Assembly: GCA_046327755.1 (NCBI GenBank)
Contig: JAXLXW010000015.1
Coordinates: forward strand, 1 to 64,000
From: SCN-70-22 sp046327755
GTDB taxonomy: Bacteria; Gemmatimonadota; Gemmatimonadetes; Gemmatimonadales; Gemmatimonadaceae
Length of the DNA: 64,000 nt
Direction: 5' to 3'
The notes under the pieces were generated by a model, which saw nothing but the letters and a program-made list of their open reading frames with translations, was not told the origin of the DNA and searched no databases. Position numbers and translations under genes: made by a program. Positions within the stretch are counted from its first letter, which is position 1, and every line of letters starts with the position of its first letter. Below are positions 8,959 to 18,370 of this stretch, one piece after another.

Positions 8959-10425
8959 ATGATGTTCCTCGTCCCCGTCCTGACGCTCGTCGTCCTCCTC
9001 CTCGCCACGTGGAAGTGGGGCGGGCTGCGCGACGCCGCGGTGCATGACGAAGCGGAAGTGCGCGCCCTGCTCGCGGCCGAGCACCCCGAGTGGCGCCCGA
9101 CGATCATCACGCCGTCGATCGATGCACGCGGTGCACTGGCCTGCGCTCCGCCTGACGAGTCCGTCGCCGTCGTCTTCGCGCATGGGGACACGCTCGCCTC
9201 GCGCCTGCTGCACGCCGGCGACGTGGCGAGCATCGACGCGAGCGATGCGGACGGATCACTCCAGGCGCGCCCCACGGCATCGCTGACGGCCGCATCCATG
9301 CGATTGCGCTTGCACCTGCACGACTTCGGCTGCCCGCACCTCGACCTCGCCCTCGACCGCGGGGCATGGGAAAGCTGGCGTCCGCGCCTGCAGCGGCTGG
9401 TTGGTGCCCTCGTGCTGGCGATCGCTGCCGTGACCGGCGCGGCGGACGCGCAGGCGCGTTCCTGCGTCGCCCCGGCAACGGTGACGTTCGAGCCGGCGCG
9501 CCCCCGCCCCGGGACGCTCGTCGTGGTACGGCTGGCGGATTGGCGTGGTGCCACTCCACCGGCGGGGAGCGTGGCTGGCGAACCGCTGCACTTTCGGTCG
9601 ACCGCCAGCGGCGCGTGGCGCTCTCTCGCCGCCGTCCCGATCGATGCGCGTACCCTCCCGCTCCGCCTCGCCTGCCCGCCCGGCGCCTCCACGGGCGCGA
9701 GCGATACCGCGTCCATCGCCATCCCGCTCGCCGCCGCCTCGTATCCGCTGGAGAAGCTGCGCGTGGCGCCGGAGTTCTCCGCCAAGCCCGACTCCGCGCT
9801 GCAGGCGCGCCTCGATCGCGAGGCCGAACGGGCGGCTGCCGTCTCGCGCATCTCGCACGACACACCGCCCCTCTGGAGCGCCCCGTTCCGCGCCCCGCGC
9901 GACAGCCGCATCACATCGACCTTCGGGCGCGGGCGCGAGTTCAACGGCACCGTTACCTCGCGCCACATGGGGACCGACTACGCCGGGAGTGTCGGTGCCC
10001 CGATCCGTGCCGCCAACCGCGGCGTGGTGCGCATCGTCGATCGCTTCTATCTGGGTGGCAATGTCGTCTACCTCGACCACGGCGACGGGTTGGTGACCGC
10101 GTACCTCCACATGAGCGAGCATCGCGTCGCCGTGGGCGATACGGTGGAGCAGGGAACCGTCATTGGATTGGTGGGCGCCACCGGACGCGTCACGGGGCCG
10201 CACCTTCACTGGATCGCGCGCTACGGTCGCGTCTCCGTCGATCCTGCCTCACTCCTGCGCGCGACGGGCGGCGCAAGCGCTGACAGCACGACGAAGCGAA
10301 GCACGAAAGCCGAGTCCAAACGGCGTCCGAAGGCAGCGAAGAAGACACGGAAAAAAGGAGAGGCAGCCGCAAGAGCGCCGGCGCCCACGCGCCCGCAGCC
10401 AGACTCCGCGCGCGGAGCGCGTTGA
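8959..10425 (+). CDS. M23-family metallopeptidase with unusual N-terminal membrane domain
   Basis: A 488-residue protein whose last 200 residues are a LytM/M23 peptidoglycan endopeptidase domain: STFGRGREF, HMGTDYAG (His and Asp zinc ligands), GLVTAYLHMSEH and GPHLHW (HxH motif). M23 enzymes cut peptide cross-links in the cell wall. Before it lie a first transmembrane helix (residues 3-18), a domain of about 110 residues of unknown type, then a second hydrophobic stretch ending in ADAQA that looks like a signal peptide in the middle of the protein. The C-terminus is lysine-rich and disordered. The start is ATG 8959 or 8962. It is coupled to the next gene, whose ATG overlaps this stop. Confidence 0.82.
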   Translation: MMFLVPVLTLVVLLLATWKWGGLRDAAVHDEAEVRALLAAEHPEWRPTIITPSIDARGALACAPPDESVAVVFAHGDTLASRLLHAGDVASIDASDADGSLQARPTASLTAASMRLRLHLHDFGCPHLDLALDRGAWESWRPRLQRLVGALVLAIAAVTGAADAQARSCVAPATVTFEPARPRPGTLVVVRLADWRGATPPAGSVAGEPLHFRSTASGAWRSLAAVPIDARTLPLRLACPPGASTGASDTASIAIPLAAASYPLEKLRVAPEFSAKPDSALQARLDREAERAAAVSRISHDTPPLWSAPFRAPRDSRITSTFGRGREFNGTVTSRHMGTDYAGSVGAPIRAANRGVVRIVDRFYLGGNVVYLDHGDGLVTAYLHMSEHRVAVGDTVEQGTVIGLVGATGRVTGPHLHWIARYGRVSVDPASLLRATGGASADSTTKRSTKAESKRRPKAAKKTRKKGEAAARAPAPTRPQPDSARGAR

Positions 10426-11330
10426 TGCTCGAGACGCTCGCCGCCGCACTCCCCGATCCCGTCCCGTACGCGATCCCCTTCTTCATGCTCCTCATCCTCG
10501 CGGAGCTGTGGTGGAGCCGGCGCGCGCGACCGACCAACTACGAACTGCGCGACACCGCCGCCTCGCTCCTGATGGGGCTCGGCAACTTCGCCATCGGCAT
10601 CGCGTATGGCGGTGTCGTCTACGGCGCCACGACCTGGGCCTACCAGTACCGCTTCCTCGACCTGCCGCGCGCCTGGTGGGTCTTTCCGCTCGTCCTCCTC
10701 GCCGAGGACTTCTGCTACTACTGGTTCCACCGCTGGTCGCACGAGCATCGCATCTGGTGGGCGGCGCACGTCAACCATCACTCGTCGCAGCACCTCAATC
10801 TCTCCACGGCGTTGCGGCAGAGCTGGACCGGCAACTTGGCGTTTGTCTGGGTCCTCTGGCTCCCGCTGGCACTGGTCGGCTTCCCGCCGGGGCTCATCGC
10901 CTTCCAGAAGGGCGTCTCGCTCGTCTACCAGTTCTGGATTCACACCGAGTCGGTGCGGCGCCTGCCGGCGTGGGCGGAGTACATCTTCAACACGCCGTCG
11001 CACCACCGCGTGCACCACGCCTCCAACGCGCGCTACCTCGACCGCAACTACGCCGGGATCCTCATCATCTGGGATCGCGTGTTCGGGACGTTGGTGCTCG
11101 AGGACGATGCGGAGCCGTGCCGGTACGGCATCACCAGCAACCTCGCCACGTTCAACCCGCTCCGTATCGCCTTCCACGAGTGGGTGGCCATCGGGCGTGA
11201 TGTGGTCCGTGCCCGCAGCTGGCGGGAGCGTTTCTGGTACGTCTTCGGGCCGCCAGGGTGGAGCAGCGATGGCTCGCGCCGGACATCGGCGATCATCCGG
11301 CGCGAGTGGGCGGAGCGGCGCGAAGGGTGA
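10425..11330 (+). CDS. Sterol desaturase/fatty acid hydroxylase family protein
   Basis: A 301-residue membrane protein with the eight-histidine di-iron signature of the fatty acid hydroxylase superfamily: HRWSHEH, HVNHHSSQH and HHRVHHASN in the expected order between hydrophobic segments. Such enzymes hydroxylate or desaturate lipids or carotenoids using oxygen at the inner membrane. The substrate cannot be read from sequence. The ATG at 10425 overlaps the M23 stop by one base (TGATG), which implies translational coupling. Confidence 0.85.
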   Translation: MLETLAAALPDPVPYAIPFFMLLILAELWWSRRARPTNYELRDTAASLLMGLGNFAIGIAYGGVVYGATTWAYQYRFLDLPRAWWVFPLVLLAEDFCYYWFHRWSHEHRIWWAAHVNHHSSQHLNLSTALRQSWTGNLAFVWVLWLPLALVGFPPGLIAFQKGVSLVYQFWIHTESVRRLPAWAEYIFNTPSHHRVHHASNARYLDRNYAGILIIWDRVFGTLVLEDDAEPCRYGITSNLATFNPLRIAFHEWVAIGRDVVRARSWRERFWYVFGPPGWSSDGSRRTSAIIRREWAERREG

Positions 11331-11337
11331 GCGCGCG

Positions 11338-11799
11338 CTACTTGCGCGCCCCTTCGAACGTGTAGCGCATCACGACGGAATCGGGCTTCTCCGCCAGGAC
11401 GTAACGGCCATGACCGGTCAGCTTCCCCTGCGCGATACGTAGGACCCAGTTGTCGATCACCTTCGCGCCGCCCATCGTCGGATCGGCGTAGGCCCCGGTC
11501 GCGCCGACGACGCTGTCGCCGTCAATGCGATACGTGGACCGGACGGTGTCGGGCGCTTCCTGCGCGGTTCCGGTGCACGCCCCGCTGCCGCAGACCTGCG
11601 TCCAGTGCACGAAGACACTGTCCGAGCCTTCCGCCTTCGCCGTGCCGGCCCACGTGCCGGCGACATCAGCATCGGTCAACGCGGCGGGCATGGCGGCGAC
11701 GGCGGGCGATGCGGCGGCACTATCGGCGGCGGCCTTCTCGCCGCTGCTGCAGGCCAGGGTGACGAGCAGCGGAATGGCGACGGCTGGTGCGAGGCGCAT
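11338..11799 (-). CDS. Putative lipoprotein of unknown function
   Basis: A 153-residue protein with a lipoprotein signal peptide (IPLLVTLAC lipobox, Cys at residue 17), an Ala/Ser-rich linker and a C-terminal domain of about 110 residues that resembles a small beta-rich protein (DVAGTWAGTAKAEGSDS, then TYRIDGDSVVG). I do not recognise the family. It is convergent with the hydroxylase gene, with only 7 bp between stops. Confidence 0.6.
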   Translation of the reverse strand: MRLAPAVAIPLLVTLACSSGEKAAADSAAASPAVAAMPAALTDADVAGTWAGTAKAEGSDSVFVHWTQVCGSGACTGTAQEAPDTVRSTYRIDGDSVVGATGAYADPTMGGAKVIDNWVLRIAQGKLTGHGRYVLAEKPDSVVMRYTFEGARK

Positions 11800-11887
11800 G
11801 GGACGCTCCGGAAAGGGGGACCGAGCTGACGGCGCACCCTAACGTCGCGTGGCAGGCCCCGACTGGCAAGACCCGTTTAGGACTCGC

Positions 11888-14134
11888 CTATCGCCCGACG
11901 CCCGCCGAGGCGCGCGCATGCTGCGCCAGCCACGCGATCACCAGTTCCCCGCCCACCGGTCGGCTGAACAGGTACCCCTGCCCGGTATGACAGCCCAGCT
12001 CCGTCAGCGCCTTCTCCTGCGTGTCGCGTTCGATCCCCTCGGCCACCACCTCGACGCCGATCGAATGGGCGAGCGACAGCATCGTCCGCACGAACGATGT
12101 CTCGCGCTCGCCGTCTTCCATGCGCGAGACGAACGAGCGGTCGATCTTGAGCTCGTCCACCGGGAAGTACTGCAGGTGCGAGAGCGACGAGTACCCCGTC
12201 CCGAAGTCGTCGATCGCCACGCGCACGCCTAACGCCTTGAGTTCGCGCAGGCGCGCCAGCGCCATGTCCGGGTGGAGCATGATCTCTCCCTCCGTGATCT
12301 CGAGGATCAACCGCCCGGCGTCGAGCCCGGATCGGGTCAGCGCGCTCTCGACGTCGCCTACCAGCGTCTCGCTCTCGAGCTGGCGTGGGGCCAGGTTGAC
12401 CGAGATCGAGGGGAATCCGTCGCCGGAGTCCGGCCACGTTGCCGCCTGCTGGCACGCATCGTGGAGGACCCAGCGCCCGATCGTGACCATCAGCCCGGTC
12501 TCTTCGGCCACGGTGAGGAACTCACCCGGCGGGACGAGGCCGCGCCGCGGATGCTGCCAGCGCAACAGCGCCTCGAAGCCGCGCACGCGCCCGCTCCCCA
12601 GCCGCACCAGCGGCTGGAAGTGCAGCCGGAACTCCTCGTTCGCGATGGCGCGCCGCAGGTCCTGCTCGACTTCCAGCCAGACGACCGCCCGCTCGTGCAT
12701 CGATGGATCGAAGACGCGCGCGCAGTGCTTCCCCGACGTCTTGGCCGAGTACATGGCGATGTCGGCCGAGCGCAGGACGGCATCCCCGTCGTCGCCGCGC
12801 TCGGCGATGGCGATCCCGATGCTGACGTTCACCGCCACCTCGCGCCCGTGCACCGTGATGGGGGCACTGACGACCCTTAGCAGGCGTTCAGCGAGCGTCT
12901 TGGGATCCTCGTCGTCCCGTACCGACTCGATCACGATGGCGAACTCGTCGCCGCCCAGGCGCGCCACCGTTTCTCCGGCGCGGACCGTGTTGGCGATGCG
13001 CTGCCCAACGACGCGCAGCAGGGCGTCGCCCGCGGCGTGCCCCAGCGAGTCGTTCACGCGCTTGAAGCCATCGAGGTCGAGCAGGAGCACCGCGACGTCG
13101 GCGTTGTGTCGCGCCCGCCGCTCCAGCGCATGGCGCAGGCGGTCGCGGAAGAGCGCGCGATTCGCCAGCCCGGTGAGTTCATCCTCGAACGCCTGGCGCG
13201 TGAGCTCCTCCTCCATGCGCTTGCGTTCGGTGACATCCTGCAGCATGAGCATGAGGCGTGGCGCATCGCCCGCCGAGGCGCGCGCCACCGTGAGCAGCCC
13301 CCACACCACGCTCCCGTCGCGCCGGCACAGGCGCTTCTCCAGCGTGACCGACTCGCGCGCCGTGGTCACCAGCTCGGCAAACAGCTCGGCGACGTCCAGC
13401 ACGTCGTCCGGGTGCACGAAGCGCTGCAGCGACTTGCCGACGATCTCGTCAGGCGCAAAGCCCAGGATGTCGCGGCAGGCCGGGTTGGCCCGTTCCACGC
13501 GCCCGTCGATGGTGAGGAGCGTAACGGCGATCCCTGCGTGATCGAAGAAGGCCTGGAAACGCGCGGCGCTCTCGCGCGCCGCACGTTCCGCGCGCCGCTG
13601 CGCGGTCACGTCGCGCACCATCATCAGCACCGCATCGACGCCGCCCAGCGAGATCTCCAGCGCCTGCACCTCGGCTTCGACCTGCTCCCCGTCCTGGGTC
13701 AGTAGCGTCGTCTCGGCCGTGAACATCGGGTCGAAACGCTCGCCCCCCATGAGGCGCATGGCGACGGCGCACCCCATCTGGCAGATCCCGAGCCCGTCGA
13801 TGGGCGAGCCCACCACGTGCTCGCGCGACCACCCGAAGGTCCGCTCCGCCGCGCCGTTCCAGTCCAGCACCACGCGATCGCCGCGCCGCAGCACAAACGA
13901 CGGAAAGGGGCCCGAATCAAACAGGAGCCGGTAGCGCTCCTCCGTGGAGCGCGACTGCTCCAGCCGGCGCTCCAGCTCGCGCGACAGCTCCTCGAGCGTG
14001 TGCTCCGAGAACGCGCGGTCGCGCTCCGTGTCGTACAGCGTGGTGCTCGCCGCTTCCAGCACGGCGCGCGTCGCCTCGGGGATCGGCGCGTCTCCAAAGT
14101 GCCGCCGAATCGGGCGGGCGAAGGCGGGATGCAT
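11888..14134 (-). CDS. PAS-PAS-GGDEF-EAL cyclic-di-GMP protein
   Basis: A 748-residue cytoplasmic signalling protein. There are two PAS domains (about residues 65-185 and 200-310), a GGDEF diguanylate cyclase domain with intact RLGGDEF near residue 390, and an EAL phosphodiesterase domain with intact FEALLRW, EITEGE, DDFGTGYSS, KIDRSF and AEGIE motifs. Both catalytic domains therefore look active. The ATG at 14134 overlaps the TGA of the upstream FIST gene by one base, so the two are one translational unit. FIST domains are thought to sense small ligands, which suggests the pair couples a chemical signal to c-di-GMP level. Confidence 0.9.
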   Translation of the reverse strand: MHPAFARPIRRHFGDAPIPEATRAVLEAASTTLYDTERDRAFSEHTLEELSRELERRLEQSRSTEERYRLLFDSGPFPSFVLRRGDRVVLDWNGAAERTFGWSREHVVGSPIDGLGICQMGCAVAMRLMGGERFDPMFTAETTLLTQDGEQVEAEVQALEISLGGVDAVLMMVRDVTAQRRAERAARESAARFQAFFDHAGIAVTLLTIDGRVERANPACRDILGFAPDEIVGKSLQRFVHPDDVLDVAELFAELVTTARESVTLEKRLCRRDGSVVWGLLTVARASAGDAPRLMLMLQDVTERKRMEEELTRQAFEDELTGLANRALFRDRLRHALERRARHNADVAVLLLDLDGFKRVNDSLGHAAGDALLRVVGQRIANTVRAGETVARLGGDEFAIVIESVRDDEDPKTLAERLLRVVSAPITVHGREVAVNVSIGIAIAERGDDGDAVLRSADIAMYSAKTSGKHCARVFDPSMHERAVVWLEVEQDLRRAIANEEFRLHFQPLVRLGSGRVRGFEALLRWQHPRRGLVPPGEFLTVAEETGLMVTIGRWVLHDACQQAATWPDSGDGFPSISVNLAPRQLESETLVGDVESALTRSGLDAGRLILEITEGEIMLHPDMALARLRELKALGVRVAIDDFGTGYSSLSHLQYFPVDELKIDRSFVSRMEDGERETSFVRTMLSLAHSIGVEVVAEGIERDTQEKALTELGCHTGQGYLFSRPVGGELVIAWLAQHARASAGVGR

Positions 14135-15270
14135 CAACGCTCTCCGATCGCGGTGACGGTCATCGTCTGGTTGTGCAGGAGCGGGGCGCCGGCCTTGGCC
14201 CCGTTAGGCGGGGCGATCTCGCCGTTGCTGTAGTACCCGGCGTACGCCGCACCTGCCGCCGTCTGCCCCACCTCGTACAATTCCTCCTCGGCGCGCGAGC
14301 GGAGCAGGGTGTGCCGCCCGATGCACGACACGCAGACGTAGGCGCCCGGCGTGACCCCGTCCATCTGCCCCTGTGCCGTTTGCACCGCCAACGCAGCGCC
14401 GTCGACGAGGCGGTCGTTCGTCGCCCGCATCAGGCGCACGCGATGTCCCTGCGGCACGTCGCCGGCAAAGCGCAGCGACCCCCGCTCGCGATCCACGCCA
14501 AGGATGGTGCGCACCACCGTGGGGCCGCCGTCCGGTGACGAAAGGGAGAGCGGAAAGAGGAGCGCGCTCCCCGGCAACTCGCTCGCCAGCGGCCCTAAGT
14601 AGCGGCAGTAGACGTCGAGCGCCCGCTCGCCATCGAGGGACAACACCTCCACGCCGTTGCTCTCGGTCACCAGGCGCTCGGGGCCGAACGCCTCCCACCC
14701 CCCGGAGCTCCCCGTCCCCACCACCACGTCGCCGTAGAAGCCGACGGCGGCGATGCGCTTCTCGCGTGGCGGTGCGTCGACGCCGATTCCCGTGGCGGTG
14801 AAATGCGTCCCGTCGCTCGCCAACCCGCCGGACGCGGTCACCCCCGGCGGGAGCGCGCGCGAAAGTCCGCGCGTGTATGCGGCACCGTTCAGGTGCAACC
14901 CGTCGGTGAAGGTCAGGATGTGCCGCAGCCCCGGCGTGGCCGAGAGCGTGCGTGCGAGCTCCTCGCCGATCGCTTCGCACCCTCCGTTCGCGGCGCCCGT
15001 CCGCTCCTCGACCCGAACGCTTCCGCGCTCGAACGACATCCCCATCACCACCACCTGGCCTTCGATGACGGCATCGCCATCGATCAGGAATCCACCGGAG
15101 CAGTAGACCGTGCGCGCCTGCGGCCACCGGGCACGGATGTCGTCGAAGAATCGAGAGGTGGGCGCTTCGAGCGGGCCGAAGGCGAGGAGGAGCTGCGTTT
15201 CGGCGGTGTGAGTCAGGTCGTCGGCGTCCCACCCGTCGCCGGGCGTCCACCGCGTCGTGAAAGCGTGCAT
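14134..15270 (-). CDS. FIST domain sensor protein (FIST_N + FIST_C)
   Basis: A 378-residue protein with a FIST N-terminal domain (LLLAFGPLEAP, CSGGFLIDGDAV, TFTDGLHLNG, GGLASDG) and a FIST_C domain ending near AAGAAYAGYYSNGEIAP. The last of these is the typical FIST_C signature GFxxxGEIgP. FIST proteins are predicted to bind small molecules such as amino acids and occur next to or fused with chemotaxis, kinase and cyclic-di-GMP output domains. Here the output is the directly coupled PAS-GGDEF-EAL gene. No membrane segment is visible, so it is probably cytosolic. Confidence 0.85.
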   Translation of the reverse strand: MHAFTTRWTPGDGWDADDLTHTAETQLLLAFGPLEAPTSRFFDDIRARWPQARTVYCSGGFLIDGDAVIEGQVVVMGMSFERGSVRVEERTGAANGGCEAIGEELARTLSATPGLRHILTFTDGLHLNGAAYTRGLSRALPPGVTASGGLASDGTHFTATGIGVDAPPREKRIAAVGFYGDVVVGTGSSGGWEAFGPERLVTESNGVEVLSLDGERALDVYCRYLGPLASELPGSALLFPLSLSSPDGGPTVVRTILGVDRERGSLRFAGDVPQGHRVRLMRATNDRLVDGAALAVQTAQGQMDGVTPGAYVCVSCIGRHTLLRSRAEEELYEVGQTAAGAAYAGYYSNGEIAPPNGAKAGAPLLHNQTMTVTAIGER

Positions 15271-15544
15271 GGAATGGGAGAAGAGGCGTCGCTTCTATTC
15301 TCGACCTCGCAGCACCCTTTGTTGACTGAAAAGAGCGTGGTTAAGTCATTGCCAATGCTCATCATTGCACCCGCTTAATCCCCGAGCATCGGGACGGGAA
15401 ATGATCGGCGCATCGCACCACCCGACCGGGCGCACTACAGCGGGTGAGGGGAAACTGCCGATACCTCATGAGACCGAGGCCTTGAAGGCTGTTCTCGTAC
15501 CCACCCGTCGGTCGCAGACCGTCGGCACACTCCGGTCCCCCCCA
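15271..15544. other. Divergent intergenic region
   Basis: 274 bp between the FIST gene and the carbonic-anhydrase-like gene. It has a stretch that is AT-rich for this genome at about 15318-15378 with TTGACT at 15322 and several TTAA-like steps, a likely place for divergent promoters, but no clean -35/-10 pair is evident. No gene seen. Confidence 0.35.
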
Positions 15545-16930
15545 ATGCGCACACCCCTGCGTTCGCTCCTGCTCGCGCTGTCACGCTCGCATCGCGATGT
15601 CGCCGTAGCGGCGTTGGTTGCCTTCCTCGTGGCGCCGCGCCTCGTGGCTGCCCAGCATCACGAAGAGAAGGCGCCCCCCAAGGTGAAGGAATCGCACGGC
15701 GCGGTGGCCACGGCGCCCGAACCCGTCGCGAAGCCGTCAGCCGCAAGGGGCGGGGAGGGGCACGGGTCGGCACATACGTCGGTGAGCGCCGCGTCGTCGT
15801 CGTGCAACTCGCTCGCGTCGGTGACCACCGGGCGTCCCGTCGTCCCGGAGACCGCCGGCCCCGGCTTCGCCTCCTTCGTCGATCCCACGGCGCGCGTCGA
15901 GTCGCCCGAGCGCGTCATGATCGGGTGCCGCTCCTACATCGCCCCGTTCGTCTCGCTCGACGGGTCGCAGGGCCCCATCGCCATCGGCGACGAGACCAAC
16001 CTGCAAGACAACGTTGCCGTCTCCGGCAAGCTCGTGATGCTCGGCGATCGCGTCATCGTCGCCCACGGCGCGACGATCGTCGGCCCGGCCACCGTCGGCG
16101 CCTCCAAGGGGAAGCCCGCCTTCATCGGCTTCAACGCCTACATCGACGGCGCGATGATCGAGCCGGATGCCTTCATCGGGCACCTGGCGCGCATCGGCCC
16201 GGGAATCGTCATCCACGGCGGGACCAAGGTCCTCCCCGGGAAGTTCATCAAGACGCAGGAAGAGGCCGACAAGCCCGAGCTGGGCAAGGTCACCACGGTG
16301 ACCGAGGGCGATCGCGCCTTCATGGAAGGGGTGCTCCATGTGAACACCGCCTTCGCGGCGGGCTACACGGAGCTCTACCACACCTCGCCGACGCAGGTGA
16401 AGGGCGTGGGACGAGACCCCGGTCACTCCGACTTCAATCACGACGCCGACCTCCCCACGTTCGGCGGCAAGCCTGAGTCGCACCCCGACATCGATCGCGT
16501 GCGCATCATCGGCGCCGTCACGCTCGACGATCCGTACGAGGCGCTGCAGGCGAAGGTCGGACGCAACGTCGCGATTCGTGCCGACGAAGGGGAGCATTTC
16601 CACCTGGGGGCCGTCACCCGCCTGCAGGACCGCGTCACCTTCCACGCCCTCGAGCACACCAACCTCGAGGTGGGCGAGCACATCGACTTTGGCTACCACG
16701 TCGTCCTGCACGGCGGTCCCGACGATGCCGCCGAGCCGCACGAGATCACCAAGGTGGGCGACGACGTCACCGTGAAGGATTGGGCCGTCCTCTTCCGCTC
16801 CAAGGTCGGCAACGGCGTCACCATCGGGACGCGCGCCTATGTCGATGGCTGCCACCTCGCCCCGGGGACCGTCGTCCCGGATCGCGCGATCATGATCAAG
16901 GACAAGATCGTCGGCTATGTAGAGTGGTAG
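15545..16930 (+). CDS. Exported gamma-carbonic-anhydrase-like left-handed beta-helix protein
   Basis: A 461-residue protein with an N-terminal signal region (LVAAQHHEE) and a His/Ala-rich linker. Two blocks of hexapeptide repeats typical of left-handed beta-helices follow. The first block (about residues 130-230) carries VIVAHGATIVGP, PAFIGFNAYIDGA and DAFIGHLARIG, like the zinc-binding turns of gamma carbonic anhydrase. The second block (about 345-455) carries HFHLGAVTRLQDRV, VTFHALEHTNLEVGEH and FGYHVVLHGG. Between them is a segment of about 100 residues. Whether it hydrates CO2 depends on the exact histidine triad, which I cannot confirm. It may instead be a structural or acyltransferase-like relative. 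The ATG at 15545 is chosen to begin at the signal peptide. Confidence 0.65.
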   Translation: MRTPLRSLLLALSRSHRDVAVAALVAFLVAPRLVAAQHHEEKAPPKVKESHGAVATAPEPVAKPSAARGGEGHGSAHTSVSAASSSCNSLASVTTGRPVVPETAGPGFASFVDPTARVESPERVMIGCRSYIAPFVSLDGSQGPIAIGDETNLQDNVAVSGKLVMLGDRVIVAHGATIVGPATVGASKGKPAFIGFNAYIDGAMIEPDAFIGHLARIGPGIVIHGGTKVLPGKFIKTQEEADKPELGKVTTVTEGDRAFMEGVLHVNTAFAAGYTELYHTSPTQVKGVGRDPGHSDFNHDADLPTFGGKPESHPDIDRVRIIGAVTLDDPYEALQAKVGRNVAIRADEGEHFHLGAVTRLQDRVTFHALEHTNLEVGEHIDFGYHVVLHGGPDDAAEPHEITKVGDDVTVKDWAVLFRSKVGNGVTIGTRAYVDGCHLAPGTVVPDRAIMIKDKIVGYVEW

Positions 16931-17005
16931 TCGCAGTGGTAGATCGAAGCGCGGCGTCGCACATTGTGGGTCTCACCCCAACGGTCCCACCCGGACTCCC
17001 CCACG

Positions 17006-18370
17006 ATGCGGCGTCGCGACTTCACCCGGACCTCCCTCACCGCGCTCGGCGCACTCGCATTTGGTCGCTTCGACAGCGCCGGCGACTACGTTGGGCGCTT
17101 CGGCATTCCGCGCCGATTCGCCGCACGCACTGACGGGGGCGCTCCCCTCGTCAACGGCGAGCGGCTCAACGCACATCTCACCGCGCTGGCCGAGTTCGGG
17201 AAGAACCCGTTCGGTGGCGTCTCGCGCGTCGCCTACTCCGAGGCCGACAAGCAGGGGCGGGCCTACGTGATGGGGCTGATGCGCGACGCCAAGCTCACCG
17301 TGAGCGTCGATGCGGCCGGCAACATCTGGGGGCGGCGCCCCGGCAGCGATCCCTCGCGCAAACCGATCGTCTTCGGTTCGCACGTCGATTCCGTCCTCGA
17401 AGGGGGGAACTTCGACGGGACCGTTGGCTCGCTCGGCGCCATTGAAGTCGCGCAGACGCTGGCCGAGCAGGGCATCACGACGCGCCACCCGCTGGAGGTG
17501 GTGATCTTCCAGAACGAGGAAGGGGGGACGTTCGGGAGCCGCTCCCTCATCGGCCAGTTGCACGCCAGCGACCTCCCGCTCAAGGCGAGCAGTGGGAAGA
17601 CGATCGGCGACGGCATCGCCTTCCTCGGCGGCGACGTGTCGAAGCTGCCGAGCGTGCAGCGGCAGCCCGGCGATGTGGCGGCCTACGTCGAGCTGCACAT
17701 CGAGCAGGGGGGAAACCTCGACCGCGAGAAGTTGGATATCGGCGTCGTCGAGGGGATCGTCGGGATCGGGCAGTGGGAGGTGACGATCACCGGCTTCCAG
17801 AACCACGCCGGGACGACGGCGATGGCCGACCGGCACGACGCGATGCTGGCGGCGGCGCGTTTCACGGACATGGTGAACCGCGTGGTGCGCAGCGTCCCCG
17901 GGCGCCAGGTGGGGACCGTGGGGCGCATCCAGGCGTTCCCGGGCGCGCCTAACGTGATTCCGGGCAAGGTCGTCTGCTCGCTCGAGGTGCGCGACCTGGA
18001 TCGTGCGAAAGTGGATCGTCTCGCCGAGCAGATCCGGACGGAAGCGTCAGCAATCGGCGAAGCGACGGGAACGACTTTCGCCTACACCGACCTGCACCAG
18101 GCGCTCCCGGCACTGTGCGACCCGCGCGTGCAGCAGGCGGTGGAGAGCGCCGCGCACGGCTTGAAGCTGACGACGAAGTACCTGCCGAGCGGTGCCGGGC
18201 ACGACGCGCAGCACATGGCCAAGCTGTGCCCGGCGGGAATGATCTTCATTCCCAGCGTGGGAGGGATTTCGCACTCGCCCAAGGAGTATTCGCACGCCAA
18301 GGACATCACCAACGGGGCGAACGTGCTGCTGGCCACGGTGCTGTCGCTCGACGTCGCGTCGTGGAGCTGA
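17006..18370 (+). CDS. Tat-exported M20-family Zn-dependent amidase (hydantoinase/carbamoylase)
   Basis: A 454-residue protein of the M20 family, N-carbamoyl-amino-acid hydrolase/allantoate amidohydrolase branch. The N-terminus MRRRDFTRTSL is a twin-arginine signal followed by a hydrophobic segment, which fixes the ATG at 17006. Metal and catalytic motifs: GSHVDSVLEGGNFDGTVG, FQNEEGGTFGSRSLIG and AYVELHIEQGG, with GFQNHAGTTAMADRHD in the lid domain and the late histidine in SHSPKEYS. Known members hydrolyse carbamoyl or ureido groups from amino acids. The Tat signal indicates folding and metal loading before export. Confidence 0.87.
   Translation: MRRRDFTRTSLTALGALAFGRFDSAGDYVGRFGIPRRFAARTDGGAPLVNGERLNAHLTALAEFGKNPFGGVSRVAYSEADKQGRAYVMGLMRDAKLTVSVDAAGNIWGRRPGSDPSRKPIVFGSHVDSVLEGGNFDGTVGSLGAIEVAQTLAEQGITTRHPLEVVIFQNEEGGTFGSRSLIGQLHASDLPLKASSGKTIGDGIAFLGGDVSKLPSVQRQPGDVAAYVELHIEQGGNLDREKLDIGVVEGIVGIGQWEVTITGFQNHAGTTAMADRHDAMLAAARFTDMVNRVVRSVPGRQVGTVGRIQAFPGAPNVIPGKVVCSLEVRDLDRAKVDRLAEQIRTEASAIGEATGTTFAYTDLHQALPALCDPRVQQAVESAAHGLKLTTKYLPSGAGHDAQHMAKLCPAGMIFIPSVGGISHSPKEYSHAKDITNGANVLLATVLSLDVASWS

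Noticed and set aside
7773..9968. 731-residue minus-strand frame
   Set aside because: Arginine- and serine-rich translation antisense to the M56 and M23 genes, with no domain pattern.
12021..13541. 506-residue plus-strand frame inside the GGDEF-EAL gene
   Set aside because: A serine/arginine-rich mirror of the minus-strand gene with no recognisable domain.
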